A stretch of DNA of 64,000 nucleotides, from positions 3,809,501-3,873,500 of the forward strand of contig NZ_CP139089.1 in NCBI RefSeq assembly GCF_038024855.1, read 5' to 3'. Position numbers and translations under genes: made by a program. Below, in pieces: positions 17,814 to 32,675 of the stretch (positions within the stretch are counted from its first letter, which is position 1; every line of letters begins with the position of its first letter). The stretch is from Methylocella tundrae. GTDB lineage: Bacteria > Pseudomonadota > Alphaproteobacteria > Rhizobiales > Beijerinckiaceae. A model generated the notes under the pieces. That model was not told the DNA's origin. It did no database searches and saw nothing but the letters and a program-made list of their open reading frames with translations.

Positions 17814-18344
17814 ATGAGCATGCGCTGGTATATTGTTCACGCCTATTCGAATTTCGAAAAGAAGGTCGCCGAATCGATCAAGGAGCAGGCGGCTCAACGC
17901 GGCCTGACGTCGAAGTTCGAGGAAATCCTTGTCCCGACCGAGCAGGTCGTGGAGGTGCGGCGCGGCCGCAAGATCAATTCCGAGCGCAAGTTCTTTCCAG
18001 GCTATGTCCTTGTAAAATGTGATCTTTCGGACGATATCTATCATCTGATCAAGAATACGCCGAAAGTGACCGGGTTTCTTGGGGCCGACAAGAAGCCGAT
18101 GCCGATATCGGACGCGGAGGCTGATCGCATCAAGGGTCAGGTCGCCGATGGCGTCGAGCGCCCGAAAGCGTCGATCTCCTTTGAGATCGGAGAGACGGTG
18201 CGTGTGGCGGACGGCCCCTTTGCTTCGTTTAACGGGATCGTCGAGGAAGTCGACGAGAGCCGCTCACGCGTCAAGGTCGCCGTTTCGATCTTCGGCCGGG
18301 CGACGCCTGTCGAACTCGAATATGCGCAGGTCGAGAAGGTCTAG
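17814..18344 (+). CDS. nusG: Transcription termination/antitermination factor NusG
   Basis: Binds the RNA polymerase clamp and links it to Rho or to the ribosome. The NGN domain opens with [16 protein letters not shown] and contains the [15 protein letters not shown] segment; the KOW domain at the C-terminus reads [20 protein letters not shown]. The length of 176 residues is normal. I start at 17814 (MSMRWYIV); AGAGGT is upstream. It forms a unit with secE and precedes rplK by 217 bp of leader sequence. Confidence 0.97.
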   Translation: MSMRWYIVHAYSNFEKKVAESIKEQAAQRGLTSKFEEILVPTEQVVEVRRGRKINSERKFFPGYVLVKCDLSDDIYHLIKNTPKVTGFLGADKKPMPISDAEADRIKGQVADGVERPKASISFEIGETVRVADGPFASFNGIVEEVDESRSRVKVAVSIFGRATPVELEYAQVEKV

Positions 18345-18561
18345 GCTTCGCTTCCGGGAAGCCGCGGGCTTTCCGGACAAGATCATGCGTCGAAACGCTT
18401 TTGAATTCGGGCGGCGTCAAGCCGCCTGAACGGCGCGAGGGGCAATCCCGCCGCGCATCACGTGGAAGACCGGGCGATGGCGCGCCACGCCGCCGCCTCA
18501 GGTCGCACCACGACCGCAACCGCCGCGCCGCAAGGCCGGCTTTGTCTGGGAGTAAAGAGAA

Positions 18562-18990
18562 ATGGCGAAGAAGATCACGGGTTTCGTGAAGCTTCAGGTG
18601 CCTGCCGGAGCGGCCAACCCGTCGCCTCCGATCGGCCCCGCGCTGGGTCAGCGCGGCCTGAACATTATGGAGTTCTGCAAGGCCTTCAATGCGCGCACGG
18701 CGCAGATGGAGAAGGGCACGCCGATTCCGGTCGTCATCACGGCTTATGCGGATCGCTCGTTCACCTTCGAGATGAAGCTGCCGCCGGTGTCCTATTTTCT
18801 TAAGAAGGCCTCGGGGATCACTTCTGGATCGAAGACGACCGGGCGCGGCTTCGTCGGGAAGATCTCGAAGGCCCAGATCCAGGAGATCGCCGAAAAGAAG
18901 CTGCCCGATCTGAATTGCGCGACGGTCGACGCCGCAATGACGATGATCGAGGGCTCCGCCCGTTCCATGGGCCTCGAGATTGTAGGGTAG
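18562..18990 (+). CDS. rplK: 50S ribosomal protein L11
   Basis: Part of the GTPase-associated centre of the large subunit, and needed for RelA activation. The 142 residues include the Pro-rich N-terminal [20 protein letters not shown] and the C-terminal RNA-binding part ending [12 protein letters not shown], both characteristic. AGAGAAATG gives the start. It is followed after four bases by rplA. Confidence 0.98.
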   Translation: MAKKITGFVKLQVPAGAANPSPPIGPALGQRGLNIMEFCKAFNARTAQMEKGTPIPVVITAYADRSFTFEMKLPPVSYFLKKASGITSGSKTTGRGFVGKISKAQIQEIAEKKLPDLNCATVDAAMTMIEGSARSMGLEIVG

Positions 18991-18994
18991 AGAA

Positions 18995-19690
18995 ATGGCG
19001 CATGTTGGAAAGCGCGTGGTCAAGGCGCGTGAAGGAATTGACCGGATCAAGCTTTATCCGATCACGGACGCGGTCAAGCTCGTGAAAGAGCGGGCCAGTG
19101 CGAAATTCGACGAGACCGTCGAGATCGCCATGAATCTTGGCGTCGACCCGAAACACGCCGATCAGATGGTGCGCGGCGTCGTCAATCTGCCGAACGGCAC
19201 GGGCCGGACATTGCGCGTCGCCGTTTTTGCGCGCGGCGCGAAGGCTGATGAAGCAAAGGCGGCGGGCGCCGACATTGTCGGCGCGGAGGATCTCGTCGCT
19301 ACGGTCCAGGGCGGCACGATTGCTTTCGATCGCTGCATCGCGACGCCGGACATGATGCCGCTCGTCGGCCGTCTCGGCAAGGTGCTGGGACCGCGCGGCC
19401 TGATGCCCAACCCGAAGGTCGGCACGGTGACCATGGACGTCGCCGCGGCGGTCAAGGCTTCAAAAGGCGGCGCCGTGGAGTTTCGTGTCGAGAAAGCCGG
19501 CATCATCCAGGGCAGCGTCGGCAAAGCTTCCTTCGACGACGACAAACTCATCGCGAATATAGCGGCCTTTGTCGACGCGGTCGCCAAAGCCAAGCCGCAG
19601 GGCGCGAAGGGCACCTATATTCAGCGTGTTGCGATTTCATCGACGATGGGCCCGGGGGTCAAGGTCGATCCGTCGACGGTTTCGGCCTGA
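18995..19690 (+). CDS. rplA: 50S ribosomal protein L1
   Basis: Forms the L1 stalk and in many bacteria represses its own operon by binding the mRNA. The 231 residues contain [27 protein letters not shown], split here for length as [17 protein letters not shown], the hallmark of L1, and the C-terminal [17 protein letters not shown]. The gene begins four bases after the rplK stop with an AGAGAA site. Confidence 0.98.
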   Translation: MAHVGKRVVKAREGIDRIKLYPITDAVKLVKERASAKFDETVEIAMNLGVDPKHADQMVRGVVNLPNGTGRTLRVAVFARGAKADEAKAAGADIVGAEDLVATVQGGTIAFDRCIATPDMMPLVGRLGKVLGPRGLMPNPKVGTVTMDVAAAVKASKGGAVEFRVEKAGIIQGSVGKASFDDDKLIANIAAFVDAVAKAKPQGAKGTYIQRVAISSTMGPGVKVDPSTVSA

Positions 19691-20254
19691 GGTCAGCGAC
19701 CGCAAATTATTCCTTGACATGTTGGAAAATTCGCAGATGGCCCTTGGCATCGCGGATTGGTTAGTTTAAATAGGGAGTTCGGGGCCGTTCCATTATGGCT
19801 GCTCCGCACCCTTAAAAGCTTCCGCGATTGCGAGCCGCCTATTTGACTTACAAGTTTAGCTTGTGTGCGAAAAAGCGTTCGCGGTCCGGTGGATGAGGCT
19901 GGAGGATAGGCGGCGACGCCTGTCCCTTCCGGCCATGTCCTGTCCAAGACTGCTGGCGTTTGATGTCTCTGCGAAGAGCTCAAACTTAATCTTCGATCGC
20001 CGGGCCGGTTCGCCGTCCTGTTTGAGAGTCGCCAGCATAGACGGGGTAATAACAAGATTTTGGATATGAGGGCGGCTCGTCTGGCCTCTTTATCCTTCGA
20101 TTTTGGTCTACTCCCTCTGTCCGGAGCGGCTTGTTGCTCCGGGGACAGGCACAGCGCTGTTTCGAGGCCGGATTCCCATCCCGTCTCGAGGCGGCAATTG
20201 CAGCCCGCGGGCCAGGCCGTTCAAGGTTTCGGGCCTGCGCAAGGAGAAAGCACT
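19691..20254 (+). promoter_or_regulatory. Long rplJ leader (candidate L10-type autoregulatory leader)
   Basis: 564 bp without a gene. It is rich in pairing segments. GCTGGCG near 19951 pairs with CGCCAGC near 20031, with CTCAAAC/GTTTGAG inside. CTGTCCGGAGC (20117-20127) pairs with GCTCCGGGGACAG (20136-20148). CAGGCC (20213-20218) pairs with GGCCTG (20232-20237) just before the AAGGAG of rplJ. Ribosomal L10 with L7/L12 is known to bind such a leader and limit rplJL translation. A TTGACT (19843) beside the palindrome ACAAG-TTTAG-CTTGT (19850-19864) may mark a separate promoter. The exact match to the L10-leader family needs a covariance search. Confidence 0.55.
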
Positions 20255-20770
20255 GTGGACAGAGCGGAAAAGAAAGAATGCGTCGAAACGCTCGCCAATG
20301 TCTTTAGGACGACATCGGTGGTCGTGGTCGCGCATTATTCCGGCCTGACAGTGGCTCAGATGCAAAATCTGCGCAAGCAGATGCGCGCAGCTGGCGCTAC
20401 CGTGCAGGTCGCCAAGAACCGTCTCGTCAAGATTGCTCTGGAAGGCTCGGAGGTCGCCTCGATCTCTGGTCTGATGAAAGGCCCGACCTTGATCGCTCAT
20501 TCGAGCGATCCTGTGGCGGCTGCGAAGGTCGCAGTGGCTTTCGCCAAGGATAACGACAAGCTCGTGATCCTCGGCGGGGCGATGGGGAAAACCGCGCTGA
20601 CCGTGGACGCTGTGAAGTCGCTTGCGACGATGCCGTCCCTGGATGAGCTTCGCGGCAAGCTCCTCGGCCTCATTTTGGCGCCGGCGACGAAACTCGCCCA
20701 GCTCACAACGGCGCCCGCCGCGAAACTCGCGCGCGTCGTTGCGGCCTATGCCGAAAAAGACGCTGCCTGA
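20255..20770 (+). CDS. rplJ: 50S ribosomal protein L10
   Basis: Anchors the L7/L12 stalk dimers and represses its own operon. The 171 residues begin [17 protein letters not shown] and contain [33 protein letters not shown] and the C-terminal helices that bind L12. I use the GTG at 20255 with AAGGAG nine bases upstream; the longer ORF beginning at 20060 reads through the RNA leader and is not expected to be translated. rplL follows after 54 bp. Confidence 0.97.
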   Translation: MDRAEKKECVETLANVFRTTSVVVVAHYSGLTVAQMQNLRKQMRAAGATVQVAKNRLVKIALEGSEVASISGLMKGPTLIAHSSDPVAAAKVAVAFAKDNDKLVILGGAMGKTALTVDAVKSLATMPSLDELRGKLLGLILAPATKLAQLTTAPAAKLARVVAAYAEKDAA

Positions 20771-20824
20771 CGGCCTTAATCTTGAGAGACACCATCAACA
20801 ATTGACCAATCGAAGGACGTAGAC

Positions 20825-21202
<378 letters not shown>

Positions 21203-21236
21203 GTTTGATCGCAGCTGCGGTCAAGATTTGAGTTGC

Positions 21237-21264
21237 GACGGCGCCCTGGAAACGGGGGGCCGTC
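21237..21264 (+). promoter_or_regulatory. Hairpin between rplL and rpoB (attenuator-like)
   Basis: GACGGC (21237-21242) pairs with GCCGTC (21259-21264), with CCC/GGG pairs inside. It lies 35 bp after rplL and 160 bp before rpoB, where an RNase processing site or attenuator is known in other bacteria. No T run follows, so partial termination or processing is only inferred. Confidence 0.45.
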
Positions 21265-21425
21265 GATCTATTGCCGGAAGGTATGTTCGAACCTTGCGGT
21301 CAATGCGCGGCGCATCAGCCGCGGCGCGGGGATCGAACAAGTCCCGCCCCAGCGTCCGAGCTGGGCGCGGATGAGGCGGTAATCCGTTCGGGATCATCGC
21401 CGTTTTGCAGAGGTGCGAGAGCGAC

Positions 21426-25556
<4,131 letters not shown>

Positions 25557-25576
25557 GATGCTCGACACTTTAGAGC

Positions 25577-25620
25577 GGCGCGCGCGTCCGGACGCAGCGC
25601 GCCGTTCTATTCATTTTTTT
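25577..25620 (+). terminator. GC hairpin with T7 tract between rpoB and rpoC
   Basis: GGCGCGC-GCGTCC (25577-25589) pairs with GGACGC-A-GCGCGCC (25590-25603) apart from one bulged A, giving a 13-bp stem. Ten bases later comes a run of seven T (25614-25620). This resembles an intrinsic terminator, but the T tract is displaced from the stem, so partial attenuation is more likely than full stop. Confidence 0.5.
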
Positions 25621-25679
25621 AGTTTCCGGCACGGGGCCTCGCAGCGGTTGCGCGCGGGTCCAAGCATCAGGAGATGGCA

Positions 25680-28600
25680 ATGAATCAAGAGGTCATGAAT
25701 CTCTTCAATCCGGTCGTGCAGCCGCAGGCTTTCGACCAGATCCAGATATCGATCGCCAGCCCCGAAAAGATTTTGTCCTGGTCGTTCGGCGAGATCAAGA
25801 AGCCCGAGACGATCAATTATCGCACCTTCAAGCCGGAACGCGACGGGCTTTTCTGCGCCCGGATTTTCGGGCCGATCAAGGATTACGAGTGCTTGTGCGG
25901 CAAGTACAAGCGGATGAAATATAAGGGCGTCATCTGCGAGAAGTGCGGCGTCGAGGTCACTCTGTCGCGCGTGCGGCGCGAGCGCATGGGCCACATCTCG
26001 CTCGCGGCGCCGGTCGCGCATATCTGGTTTTTGAAGTCGCTGCCCTCGCGCATCGGCCTTCTGCTCGATATGACGCTGAAGGATCTCGAGCGCATTCTTT
26101 ATTTTGAATCCTACATCGTTCTCGATCCCGGCCTGACGCCGCTGAAGGACCGCCAGCTCCTCAATGAAGAGGATTATCTGCGGGCCCAGGACGAGTACGG
26201 GCAGGATTCCTTCACGGCGATGATTGGCGCGGAAGCGATCCGCGAGATCCTGCGCAACATGGATCTGCCGACGATCGCCGAGAAGCTCAAGATCGAAATC
26301 GCGCAGTCGACCACCGAGCTGAAGCCGAAGAAGCTCGCCAAGCGGCTCAAGATCATCGAGGCCTTCATGCATTCTGGCAACAAGCCGGAATGGATGATCC
26401 TGACCGAAGTTCCTGTCATCCCGCCGGACTTGCGCCCGCTCGTCCCGCTCGATGGCGGCCGCTTCGCGACCTCCGATCTCAACGATCTCTATCGCCGCGT
26501 CATCAACCGCAACAACCGTCTGAAGCGGCTGATCGAACTGCGCGCGCCCGACATCATCGTGCGCAATGAAAAGCGCATGTTGCAGGAGGCGGTCGACGCC
26601 CTCTTTGACAACGGCCGGCGCGGGCGCGTCATCACGGGCGCCAACAAGCGGCCGCTGAAGTCGCTCGCCGACATGCTGAAAGGCAAGCAGGGCCGGTTCC
26701 GGCAGAACCTGCTCGGCAAGCGCGTCGATTATTCGGGCCGCTCCGTCATTGTCGTCGGTCCCGATCTCAAACTGCACCAATGCGGCCTGCCGAAGAAGAT
26801 GGCGCTCGAGCTTTTCAAGCCGTTCATCTACTCGCGCCTCGACGCCAAGGGTCTGTCCGCCACGGTCAAGCAGGCGAAGAAGCTTGTCGAGAAAGAAAAG
26901 CCCGAGGTTTGGGATATCCTCGATGAGGTCATCCGCGAACATCCGGTGATGCTGAACCGCGCGCCGACCTTGCATCGTCTCGGCATTCAGGCCTTTGAGC
27001 CGAAGCTGATCGAAGGTAAGGCGATCCAGTTGCATCCTCTCGTCTGCGCCGCCTTCAACGCGGATTTCGACGGCGATCAGATGGCGGTGCATGTCCCGCT
27101 CTCGCTCGAGGCGCAGCTCGAGGCGCGCGTGCTCATGATGTCGACCAACAACATCCTGCATCCGGCCAATGGTCTGCCGATCATCGTGCCGAGTCAGGAT
27201 ATCGTGCTTGGCCTCTATTATGTGTCGCTGATGCGCGATGGCGAGCCCGGTCAGGGCATGGCCTTTTCCAATATCGGCGAAGTCGAGCACGCCTTGTTCT
27301 CCAAGGCGATCACGCTGCATACGCGGATCAAGGGCAGGGCCTGGACCTATGACAGCGAAGGCAAGCGTCAGTCGAAGATCTATGACACGACGCCGGGCCG
27401 CCTGATCCTCGGGCAGTTGATGCCGGACCACGCCAAGATTCCTTTCGACGTCGTGAACAAGCTCATGACCAAGAAAGAAATCTCCAACATGATCGACGTC
27501 GTCTACCGCAACTGCGGTCAGAAAGAGACGGTGATCTTCTGCGATCGCATCATGGCGCTCGGCTTCCGCGAGGCCTTCAAGGCCGGCATTTCGTTCGGCA
27601 AGGACGATATGGTGGTGCCGGAGACGAAGCCGAAGATCATCGCCGACACGAGCGCGCTCGCCAAGGAATATGAGCAGCAGTATAATGACGGCCTGATCAC
27701 GCAGGGCGAGAAATACAACAAGGTGGTCGACGCCTGGGCAAAATGCTCGGACAAGCTCGCCGAAGAAATGATGGCGCGCATCTCCGCCGTGCAGAAGGAC
27801 GACAGCGGCCGCGACAAGCCGATCAATTCCATCTACATGATGTCGCATTCGGGAGCGCGCGGTTCGCCGACGCAGATGAAGCAGCTCGCCGCAATGCGCG
27901 GCCTCATGGCCAAGCCCTCCGGCGAGATCATCGAGAGCCCGATCATCTCGAACTTCAAGGAAGGCCTCACCGTGCTCGAGTACTTCAACTCGACGCATGG
28001 CGCCCGCAAGGGTCTCGCCGACACCGCCTTGAAGACCGCGAACTCCGGCTATCTAACCCGGCGTCTCGTCGACGTCGCGCAGGATTCGATCATCACGACG
28101 CTGGATTGCGGATCCAAAGGCGGCATCCGCATGCGCGCGATCATCGACGCCGGACAGGTCGTCGCCTCGCTCGCGACCCGCATTCTTGGGCGCACGGCGG
28201 CGGAGGATCTGAAGGATATTGAAGGCAATATCATTGTCGCCACCGGCGAGATGATTCAGGAATGGCATATCGACCACATCAATGCGGCCGGCATCCAGGA
28301 AGTGAAGATTCGTTCGGTGCTGACCTGCGAGGCGAAAAACGGCGTTTGCGGCACATGCTATGGCCGCGATCTTGCGCGCGGCACGCCTGTCAACATGGGC
28401 GAGGCAGTGGGCGTCATCGCGGCGCAATCCATCGGCGAGCCGGGCACCCAGCTGACGATGCGCACCTTCCACATCGGCGGCGCGGCGCAGATCGCGGATC
28501 AGTCCTTCATCGAGAGCAATTTCGATGGGATCGTGCGCATCCGCAACCGTCATCTGGCGCGCAACACCGATGGCGATCTGATGGTCATGGCGCGCAATGT

Positions 28601-29876
28601 CGCGGTTGTGATCGAGGGCTCCGACGGTACGGAGCGCGCCGTTCACCGCGTGCAGTATGGCGCGCGGATGAAAGTCGATGAGGGCGATCAGATCAAACGC
28701 GGCCAGCGCATCGCCGAATGGGATCCCTATACGCGGCCGATCCTGACCGAGGTCGACGGCTTCATCGGATTCGAGGATCTTGTCGAAGGAGCCTCCATGA
28801 CGGAGACCGTCGACGAGGCGACCGGCATTGCAAAGCGCATGGTCATTGACTGGCGCCTCAACCAGCGTTCCGCCACGTTGAAGCCCGCAATTGTGATCAA
28901 GGCGGCCGACGGCAAGATCAGCAAACTGCAGCGTGGCGGCGACGCCCGCTACACGCTGCCGGTCGAATCGATCATCGGCGTTGATCCGGGTGGCGTTGTA
29001 CGCGCCGGCGACATCATCGCGCGCATCTCGATGGAGTCAGCCAAGACGCGCGACATCACCGGCGGTCTGCCACGCGTCGCCGAATTGTTCGAGGCGCGCC
29101 GGCCGAAGGATCATGCGATCATCGCCGAGGCCTCAGGCACGGTTCAGTTCGGACGCGACTATAAGAACAAGACCCGCATCTCGATCATCCCGAACGAGGA
29201 AGACGCCGAGCCGATCGAATATCTGATCCCGAAAGGCAAACACATCCATCTTCAGGACGGAGACGTCGTGGAGAAGGGGGATTACATCGTCGACGGCAAT
29301 CCGGCGCCGCACGACATTCTGGCGATCAAGGGAGTCGAGGAGCTCGCGGCTTATCTCGTGAACGAGATTCAGGAAGTCTATCGTCTGCAGGGCGTCGCCA
29401 TTAACGACAAGCACATCGAAGTGATCGTCAGGCAAATGTTGCAGAAGGTTGACATCGTCGATCCCGGCGACACCGATTTTCTCGCAAATGAGCAGGTCGA
29501 TCAGGTCGAACTCGAGGAAGCCAACGCCAAGGCGCTCGAACAGGGCGGCAAGCCAGCAACAGGCACGCCGGTTCTGCTCGGCATCACCAAGGCCTCGTTG
29601 CAGACGCGTTCGTTCATCTCCGCCGCTTCCTTCCAGGAGACGACCCGCGTGCTGACCGAAGCCGCCGTCAACGGCAAGGCCGACACGCTCGAAGGCTTGA
29701 AGGAGAACGTCATCGTCGGTCGCCTGATCCCGGCGGGCACCGGCGCGGCGATGGCCAAATTGCGGCGCGTGGCGGCGATGCGCGACGAGCTGATTCTGGC
29801 GCAAAAAGGCGAGACATCGCGAGAGGCCGCGCCGACCCCGCTGCTGCCAGCCGCTGTTCCGGCGGCCCAGGACTGA
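25680..29876 (+). CDS. rpoC: RNA polymerase beta' subunit
   Basis: Largest catalytic subunit, 1398 residues. The N-terminal zinc ribbon reads [20 protein letters not shown]; the absolutely conserved Mg-binding loop is [12 protein letters not shown] at about residue 460; the second zinc site is [15 protein letters not shown]. The bridge-helix/trigger-loop region [20 protein letters not shown] is split by no gap. I chose the ATG at 25680 rather than 25674 because AGGAG is six bases before it and touches the earlier ATG. A strong terminator follows. Confidence 0.98.
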   Translation: MNQEVMNLFNPVVQPQAFDQIQISIASPEKILSWSFGEIKKPETINYRTFKPERDGLFCARIFGPIKDYECLCGKYKRMKYKGVICEKCGVEVTLSRVRRERMGHISLAAPVAHIWFLKSLPSRIGLLLDMTLKDLERILYFESYIVLDPGLTPLKDRQLLNEEDYLRAQDEYGQDSFTAMIGAEAIREILRNMDLPTIAEKLKIEIAQSTTELKPKKLAKRLKIIEAFMHSGNKPEWMILTEVPVIPPDLRPLVPLDGGRFATSDLNDLYRRVINRNNRLKRLIELRAPDIIVRNEKRMLQEAVDALFDNGRRGRVITGANKRPLKSLADMLKGKQGRFRQNLLGKRVDYSGRSVIVVGPDLKLHQCGLPKKMALELFKPFIYSRLDAKGLSATVKQAKKLVEKEKPEVWDILDEVIREHPVMLNRAPTLHRLGIQAFEPKLIEGKAIQLHPLVCAAFNADFDGDQMAVHVPLSLEAQLEARVLMMSTNNILHPANGLPIIVPSQDIVLGLYYVSLMRDGEPGQGMAFSNIGEVEHALFSKAITLHTRIKGRAWTYDSEGKRQSKIYDTTPGRLILGQLMPDHAKIPFDVVNKLMTKKEISNMIDVVYRNCGQKETVIFCDRIMALGFREAFKAGISFGKDDMVVPETKPKIIADTSALAKEYEQQYNDGLITQGEKYNKVVDAWAKCSDKLAEEMMARISAVQKDDSGRDKPINSIYMMSHSGARGSPTQMKQLAAMRGLMAKPSGEIIESPIISNFKEGLTVLEYFNSTHGARKGLADTALKTANSGYLTRRLVDVAQDSIITTLDCGSKGGIRMRAIIDAGQVVASLATRILGRTAAEDLKDIEGNIIVATGEMIQEWHIDHINAAGIQEVKIRSVLTCEAKNGVCGTCYGRDLARGTPVNMGEAVGVIAAQSIGEPGTQLTMRTFHIGGAAQIADQSFIESNFDGIVRIRNRHLARNTDGDLMVMARNVAVVIEGSDGTERAVHRVQYGARMKVDEGDQIKRGQRIAEWDPYTRPILTEVDGFIGFEDLVEGASMTETVDEATGIAKRMVIDWRLNQRSATLKPAIVIKAADGKISKLQRGGDARYTLPVESIIGVDPGGVVRAGDIIARISMESAKTRDITGGLPRVAELFEARRPKDHAIIAEASGTVQFGRDYKNKTRISIIPNEEDAEPIEYLIPKGKHIHLQDGDVVEKGDYIVDGNPAPHDILAIKGVEELAAYLVNEIQEVYRLQGVAINDKHIEVIVRQMLQKVDIVDPGDTDFLANEQVDQVELEEANAKALEQGGKPATGTPVLLGITKASLQTRSFISAASFQETTRVLTEAAVNGKADTLEGLKENVIVGRLIPAGTGAAMAKLRRVAAMRDELILAQKGETSREAAPTPLLPAAVPAAQD

Positions 29877-29933
29877 GCAGTCAAGCTCACGGCGTGCGTC
29901 TGACAAGGGCGACGGCGATGAGACGACAATGAG

Positions 29934-29970
29934 AAAGAGCGCATGATCGCAGGGGTCATGCGCTCTTTTT
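29934..29970 (+). terminator. Rho-independent terminator after rpoC
   Basis: A perfect 13-bp stem, AAAGAGCGCATGA (29934-29946) with TCATGCGCTCTTT (29956-29968), loop of nine bases, ending in a T run to 29970. It closes the secE-to-rpoC block. The str-operon genes rpsL/rpsG, which follow rpoC in many bacteria, are absent here. Confidence 0.92.
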
Positions 29971-30177
29971 CATGACTGGCGCGCGGTTGCGTCCGCGTCT
30001 TTGACTGGATGGGCGAACCGGCAAAACGCCGGCTCTCACCGTTCGCGCCGAGGCGGCGAAAGCTTCGCAACAGTTTGATTGATCATGACATCTATCGTGA
30101 CCGCGGCCTGGCTTTTTGCCATTTTCTTCCGCCGCATCGCGTGTCATTCTCGCGCGCATTGAACAAACTTGAGTTTC
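29971..30177. other. Intergenic region between the rpoC terminator and an L,D-transpeptidase
   Basis: No gene seen. A short hairpin CCGGC-AAAAC-GCCGG is present around 30018-30032, flanked by weaker GGCGAA/TTCGCGCC pairing. It may belong to the promoter or leader of the transpeptidase. Confidence 0.35.
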
Positions 30178-30960
30178 ATGATGCGGACAGCAAGATTGAT
30201 TTTTCATCTCGTGGCCGGGGCGGTCCTGTTGGCGGCCGCGACCGCTTCAGCGCCTCAGCCTGCGCTGGCGCAGTGGCGAAGCTATTCCGGCTATCAGCCC
30301 TATCCCTATTACCCGCCGGCCCCCCTGCCGGCCTATCCGGATTATCCTCTGCCGCCGGGAGCGCGGCCTTACGCCCCTTACGCTTATGGCGGCCCAAACC
30401 CACCATATGGCGGCGCCTATCCCGACTCCGAGCCGCGCGGCGAAGCCTACAGGCCCGGATATGGCGGCTCCGAGGATCGGCAAGGTCTCGAACTCGGCGT
30501 CAATGCCGCGCAAAGAACGGCGATGCTGGTCCAAAATCCGACGAATCAACCGCCTGGCACGATCGTCATCGATACGCACAGCCGCCATCTCTATCTGATC
30601 CGGCCGAACGGGCAGGCGATCGAATATGGCATCGGAGTCGGGCGTCAGGGATTTGAATGGAAAGGCAGCGCGAGGGTCGGCCGCAAGGCGGAATGGCCAC
30701 GCTGGACTCCGCCAAAGGAAATGCTGCAGCGCCGGCCGGACCTTCCTGAATCGATGGACGGCGGCCTTGAAAATCCGCTCGGCGCGCGGGCGCTTTATCT
30801 GTTTCAGGGGAACAAGGACACGCTGTTCCGCATCCATGGCACCAATGAACCGGACACAATCGGCAAGGCCGTGTCATCCGGTTGCATCCGCATGATGAAC
30901 GCCGACGTCATTGATCTCTATCAGCGCGTTGGCGTCGGCACGCGAGTGGTCGTAGAATGA
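30178..30960 (+). CDS. L,D-transpeptidase (YkuD/ErfK family), Pro/Tyr-rich
   Basis: Periplasmic enzyme that forms 3-3 peptidoglycan cross-links or attaches outer-membrane proteins to peptidoglycan. A signal peptide occupies residues 1-31 (ending PALA). A Tyr/Pro/Gly-rich linker follows at about residues 35-105. The YkuD domain begins TIVIDTHSRHLYLI and carries the catalytic motif RIHGTNEPDTIGKAVSSGC with Cys and upstream His, followed by IRM. About 260 residues. Start at the ATG 30178; the TTG at 30169 and the ATG at 30181 are alternatives. A second, clearly related transpeptidase lies at 41.7-42.4 kb. Confidence 0.92.
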   Translation: MMRTARLIFHLVAGAVLLAAATASAPQPALAQWRSYSGYQPYPYYPPAPLPAYPDYPLPPGARPYAPYAYGGPNPPYGGAYPDSEPRGEAYRPGYGGSEDRQGLELGVNAAQRTAMLVQNPTNQPPGTIVIDTHSRHLYLIRPNGQAIEYGIGVGRQGFEWKGSARVGRKAEWPRWTPPKEMLQRRPDLPESMDGGLENPLGARALYLFQGNKDTLFRIHGTNEPDTIGKAVSSGCIRMMNADVIDLYQRVGVGTRVVVE

Positions 30961-30980
30961 GCTGAGCCGGGGTGGGTGAG

Positions 30981-31006
30981 CCGTCAACACGCGCGCGTGT
31001 TACGGC
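30981..31006. terminator. Palindromic hairpin between convergent transpeptidase and gltD
   Basis: AACACGCGCGCGTGTT (30986-31001) is a perfect 16-base palindrome, extended by flanking GCCGT/ACGGC arms. No T run follows. It sits between two convergent genes and probably marks both transcript ends; that is inference. Confidence 0.45.
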
Positions 31007-31101
31007 CGCCCCCCGTCGCCGCCGCGCCAGTCTGTCAATGCCAGCCCATGCTGAGCGAGCATGATGACCAATTCCGTCGATCATGCTTGGCGAGTTGCGG
31101 C

Positions 31102-32520
31102 TTACCTTGGCAGAACGCTCGAGCCCATCAGGAATGTGTCGACTGACTGCGCCGCCTGGCGTCCTTCGCGGATTGCCCAGACCACCAGCGATTGGCCGCG
31201 CCGCATGTCGCCGCAGGCGAAGACCTTTGGCAAGGAGGTTTTGTAGGCGATCTGGTCCGCCGCCACGTTGCCGCGTGGGTCGAGCTTGACGCCAAGGCTG
31301 TTCAGAAGCCCGTCCTGCAGAGGCGAAACAAAGCCCATGGCAAGCAGCACGAGATCGGCCCTGATCTCGAACGTGCTGTCCGGGATTTCCTTCAGCTTCT
31401 CGTCGACGTGGACGCAGATGATCTTCTTGACGACGCCGTCTTCGCCATGAATGGCTTTGGTGAGCACGGAAAACTCGCGTTTTGCGCCCTCTTCCTGTGA
31501 GGAGGAGGTGCGCAGCTTCAAGGGCCAGTTGGGCCAGGTCAGCAGCTTGTTTTCCTTGTCAGGGGGAATCGGCATGATTTCGAGTTGCGTTACCGACAGC
31601 GCACCTTGACGGATCGAAGTCCCGATGCAGTCCGAGCCTGTATCGCCGCCGCCAATGACGACGACATGTTTCGCCGCCGCGAGGATCGGCTCATTGCTCT
31701 GGACGGGCTCCCTGCTGACGCGGCGATTTTGCTGCGGCAGAAAGTCCATCGCGAAATGCACGCCGGAGAGATCGCGGCCCGGGATCGGAAGATCGCGCGG
31801 CTTTTCGGCGCCGCCCGAGAGAACGATGGCGTCATAGTCATTGAGCAGGGCCGAGGCCTCGATGTCGACGCCGACATTGACGTTGACGCGGAACTCGACG
31901 CCTTCCGCCTGCATCTGATCGACGCGGCGGTCGATCAGATGCTTCTCCATCTTGAAATCGGGAATGCCATAGCGCAGCAGGCCGCCCGGCTTGGCGTTCT
32001 TCTCGAAAACATGCACCTCATGTCCAACCCTTGCGAGTTGCTGGGCGCAGGCGAGGCCGGCGGGACCGGAGCCGACGACGGCGATTTTCTTGCCAGTCCG
32101 GACGGAAGAAATTTCAGGCGGCAGCCAGCCGTTGGCCCAAGCGCGATCGACGATGGCGCATTCGATCGTCTTGATCGTCACCGGGGTATCGGCGAGGTTC
32201 AGAGTGCATGAGGCTTCGCAAGGCGCGGGGCAGACGCGGCCGGTAAACTCGGGAAAATTATTTGTGGAGTGGAGGTTACGGGAAGCTTCCTCCCAATCGG
32301 AACGATAGACGAGATCGTTCCAGTCCGGGATCTGATTGTTGACTGGGCAGCCGGTATGACAATAAGGGATGCCGCAATTCATGCAGCGGGCCGCCTGATC
32401 CTTCGTCGCCTCTTCGGACAGCGGGATCACGAACTCCTTATAGTGGCGAATTCGGTCGGAAGCGGGCGCATAGCGCCGGTCGCGCCGGTCGATTTCCAAG
32501 AATCCTGTCACCTTGCCCAT
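31102..32520 (-). CDS. gltD: Glutamate synthase (NADPH) small chain
   Basis: Feeds electrons from NADPH through FAD and iron-sulfur clusters to GltB. The N-terminal cluster region reads [20 protein letters not shown]. The FAD site is [19 protein letters not shown] and the NADPH site is [16 protein letters not shown]. It ends with the FAD-domain signature [18 protein letters not shown]. The 472-residue length is usual. I start at 32520 ([12 protein letters not shown]); the 90 codons further upstream lie in the gltB-gltD spacer. It is 155 bp after gltB. Confidence 0.97.
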   Translation of the reverse strand: MGKVTGFLEIDRRDRRYAPASDRIRHYKEFVIPLSEEATKDQAARCMNCGIPYCHTGCPVNNQIPDWNDLVYRSDWEEASRNLHSTNNFPEFTGRVCPAPCEASCTLNLADTPVTIKTIECAIVDRAWANGWLPPEISSVRTGKKIAVVGSGPAGLACAQQLARVGHEVHVFEKNAKPGGLLRYGIPDFKMEKHLIDRRVDQMQAEGVEFRVNVNVGVDIEASALLNDYDAIVLSGGAEKPRDLPIPGRDLSGVHFAMDFLPQQNRRVSREPVQSNEPILAAAKHVVVIGGGDTGSDCIGTSIRQGALSVTQLEIMPIPPDKENKLLTWPNWPLKLRTSSSQEEGAKREFSVLTKAIHGEDGVVKKIICVHVDEKLKEIPDSTFEIRADLVLLAMGFVSPLQDGLLNSLGVKLDPRGNVAADQIAYKTSLPKVFACGDMRRGQSLVVWAIREGRQAAQSVDTFLMGSSVLPR

Positions 32521-32675
32521 AAAAGCCTCTCTGCCGGACGTTGTCGCCCGCAACTCGCGATGGTCACGCTTCAGCCTGCGTTCAACCCCGCAAGGCCCAA
32601 ACGCGAGCTGATGAACATGCAGGATTTGCGCCTGTGTCAAGCCGGAAAACGGCCGATGAAGCGCGCCTGTTTTCC

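Noticed and set aside
20060..20254. 65-codon upstream extension of rplJ
   Set aside because: It covers the structured leader, and AAGGAG with GTG at 20255 matches the known L10 N-terminus.
25611..27998. 795-residue antisense ORF over rpoC, and similar long antisense ORFs over rpoB (21438-23954), ppsA (59396-61996) and pyrB/pyrC (3702-5834)
   Set aside because: High-GC codon structure keeps the complementary frame open. The translations show no family and lie entirely opposite strongly conserved genes.
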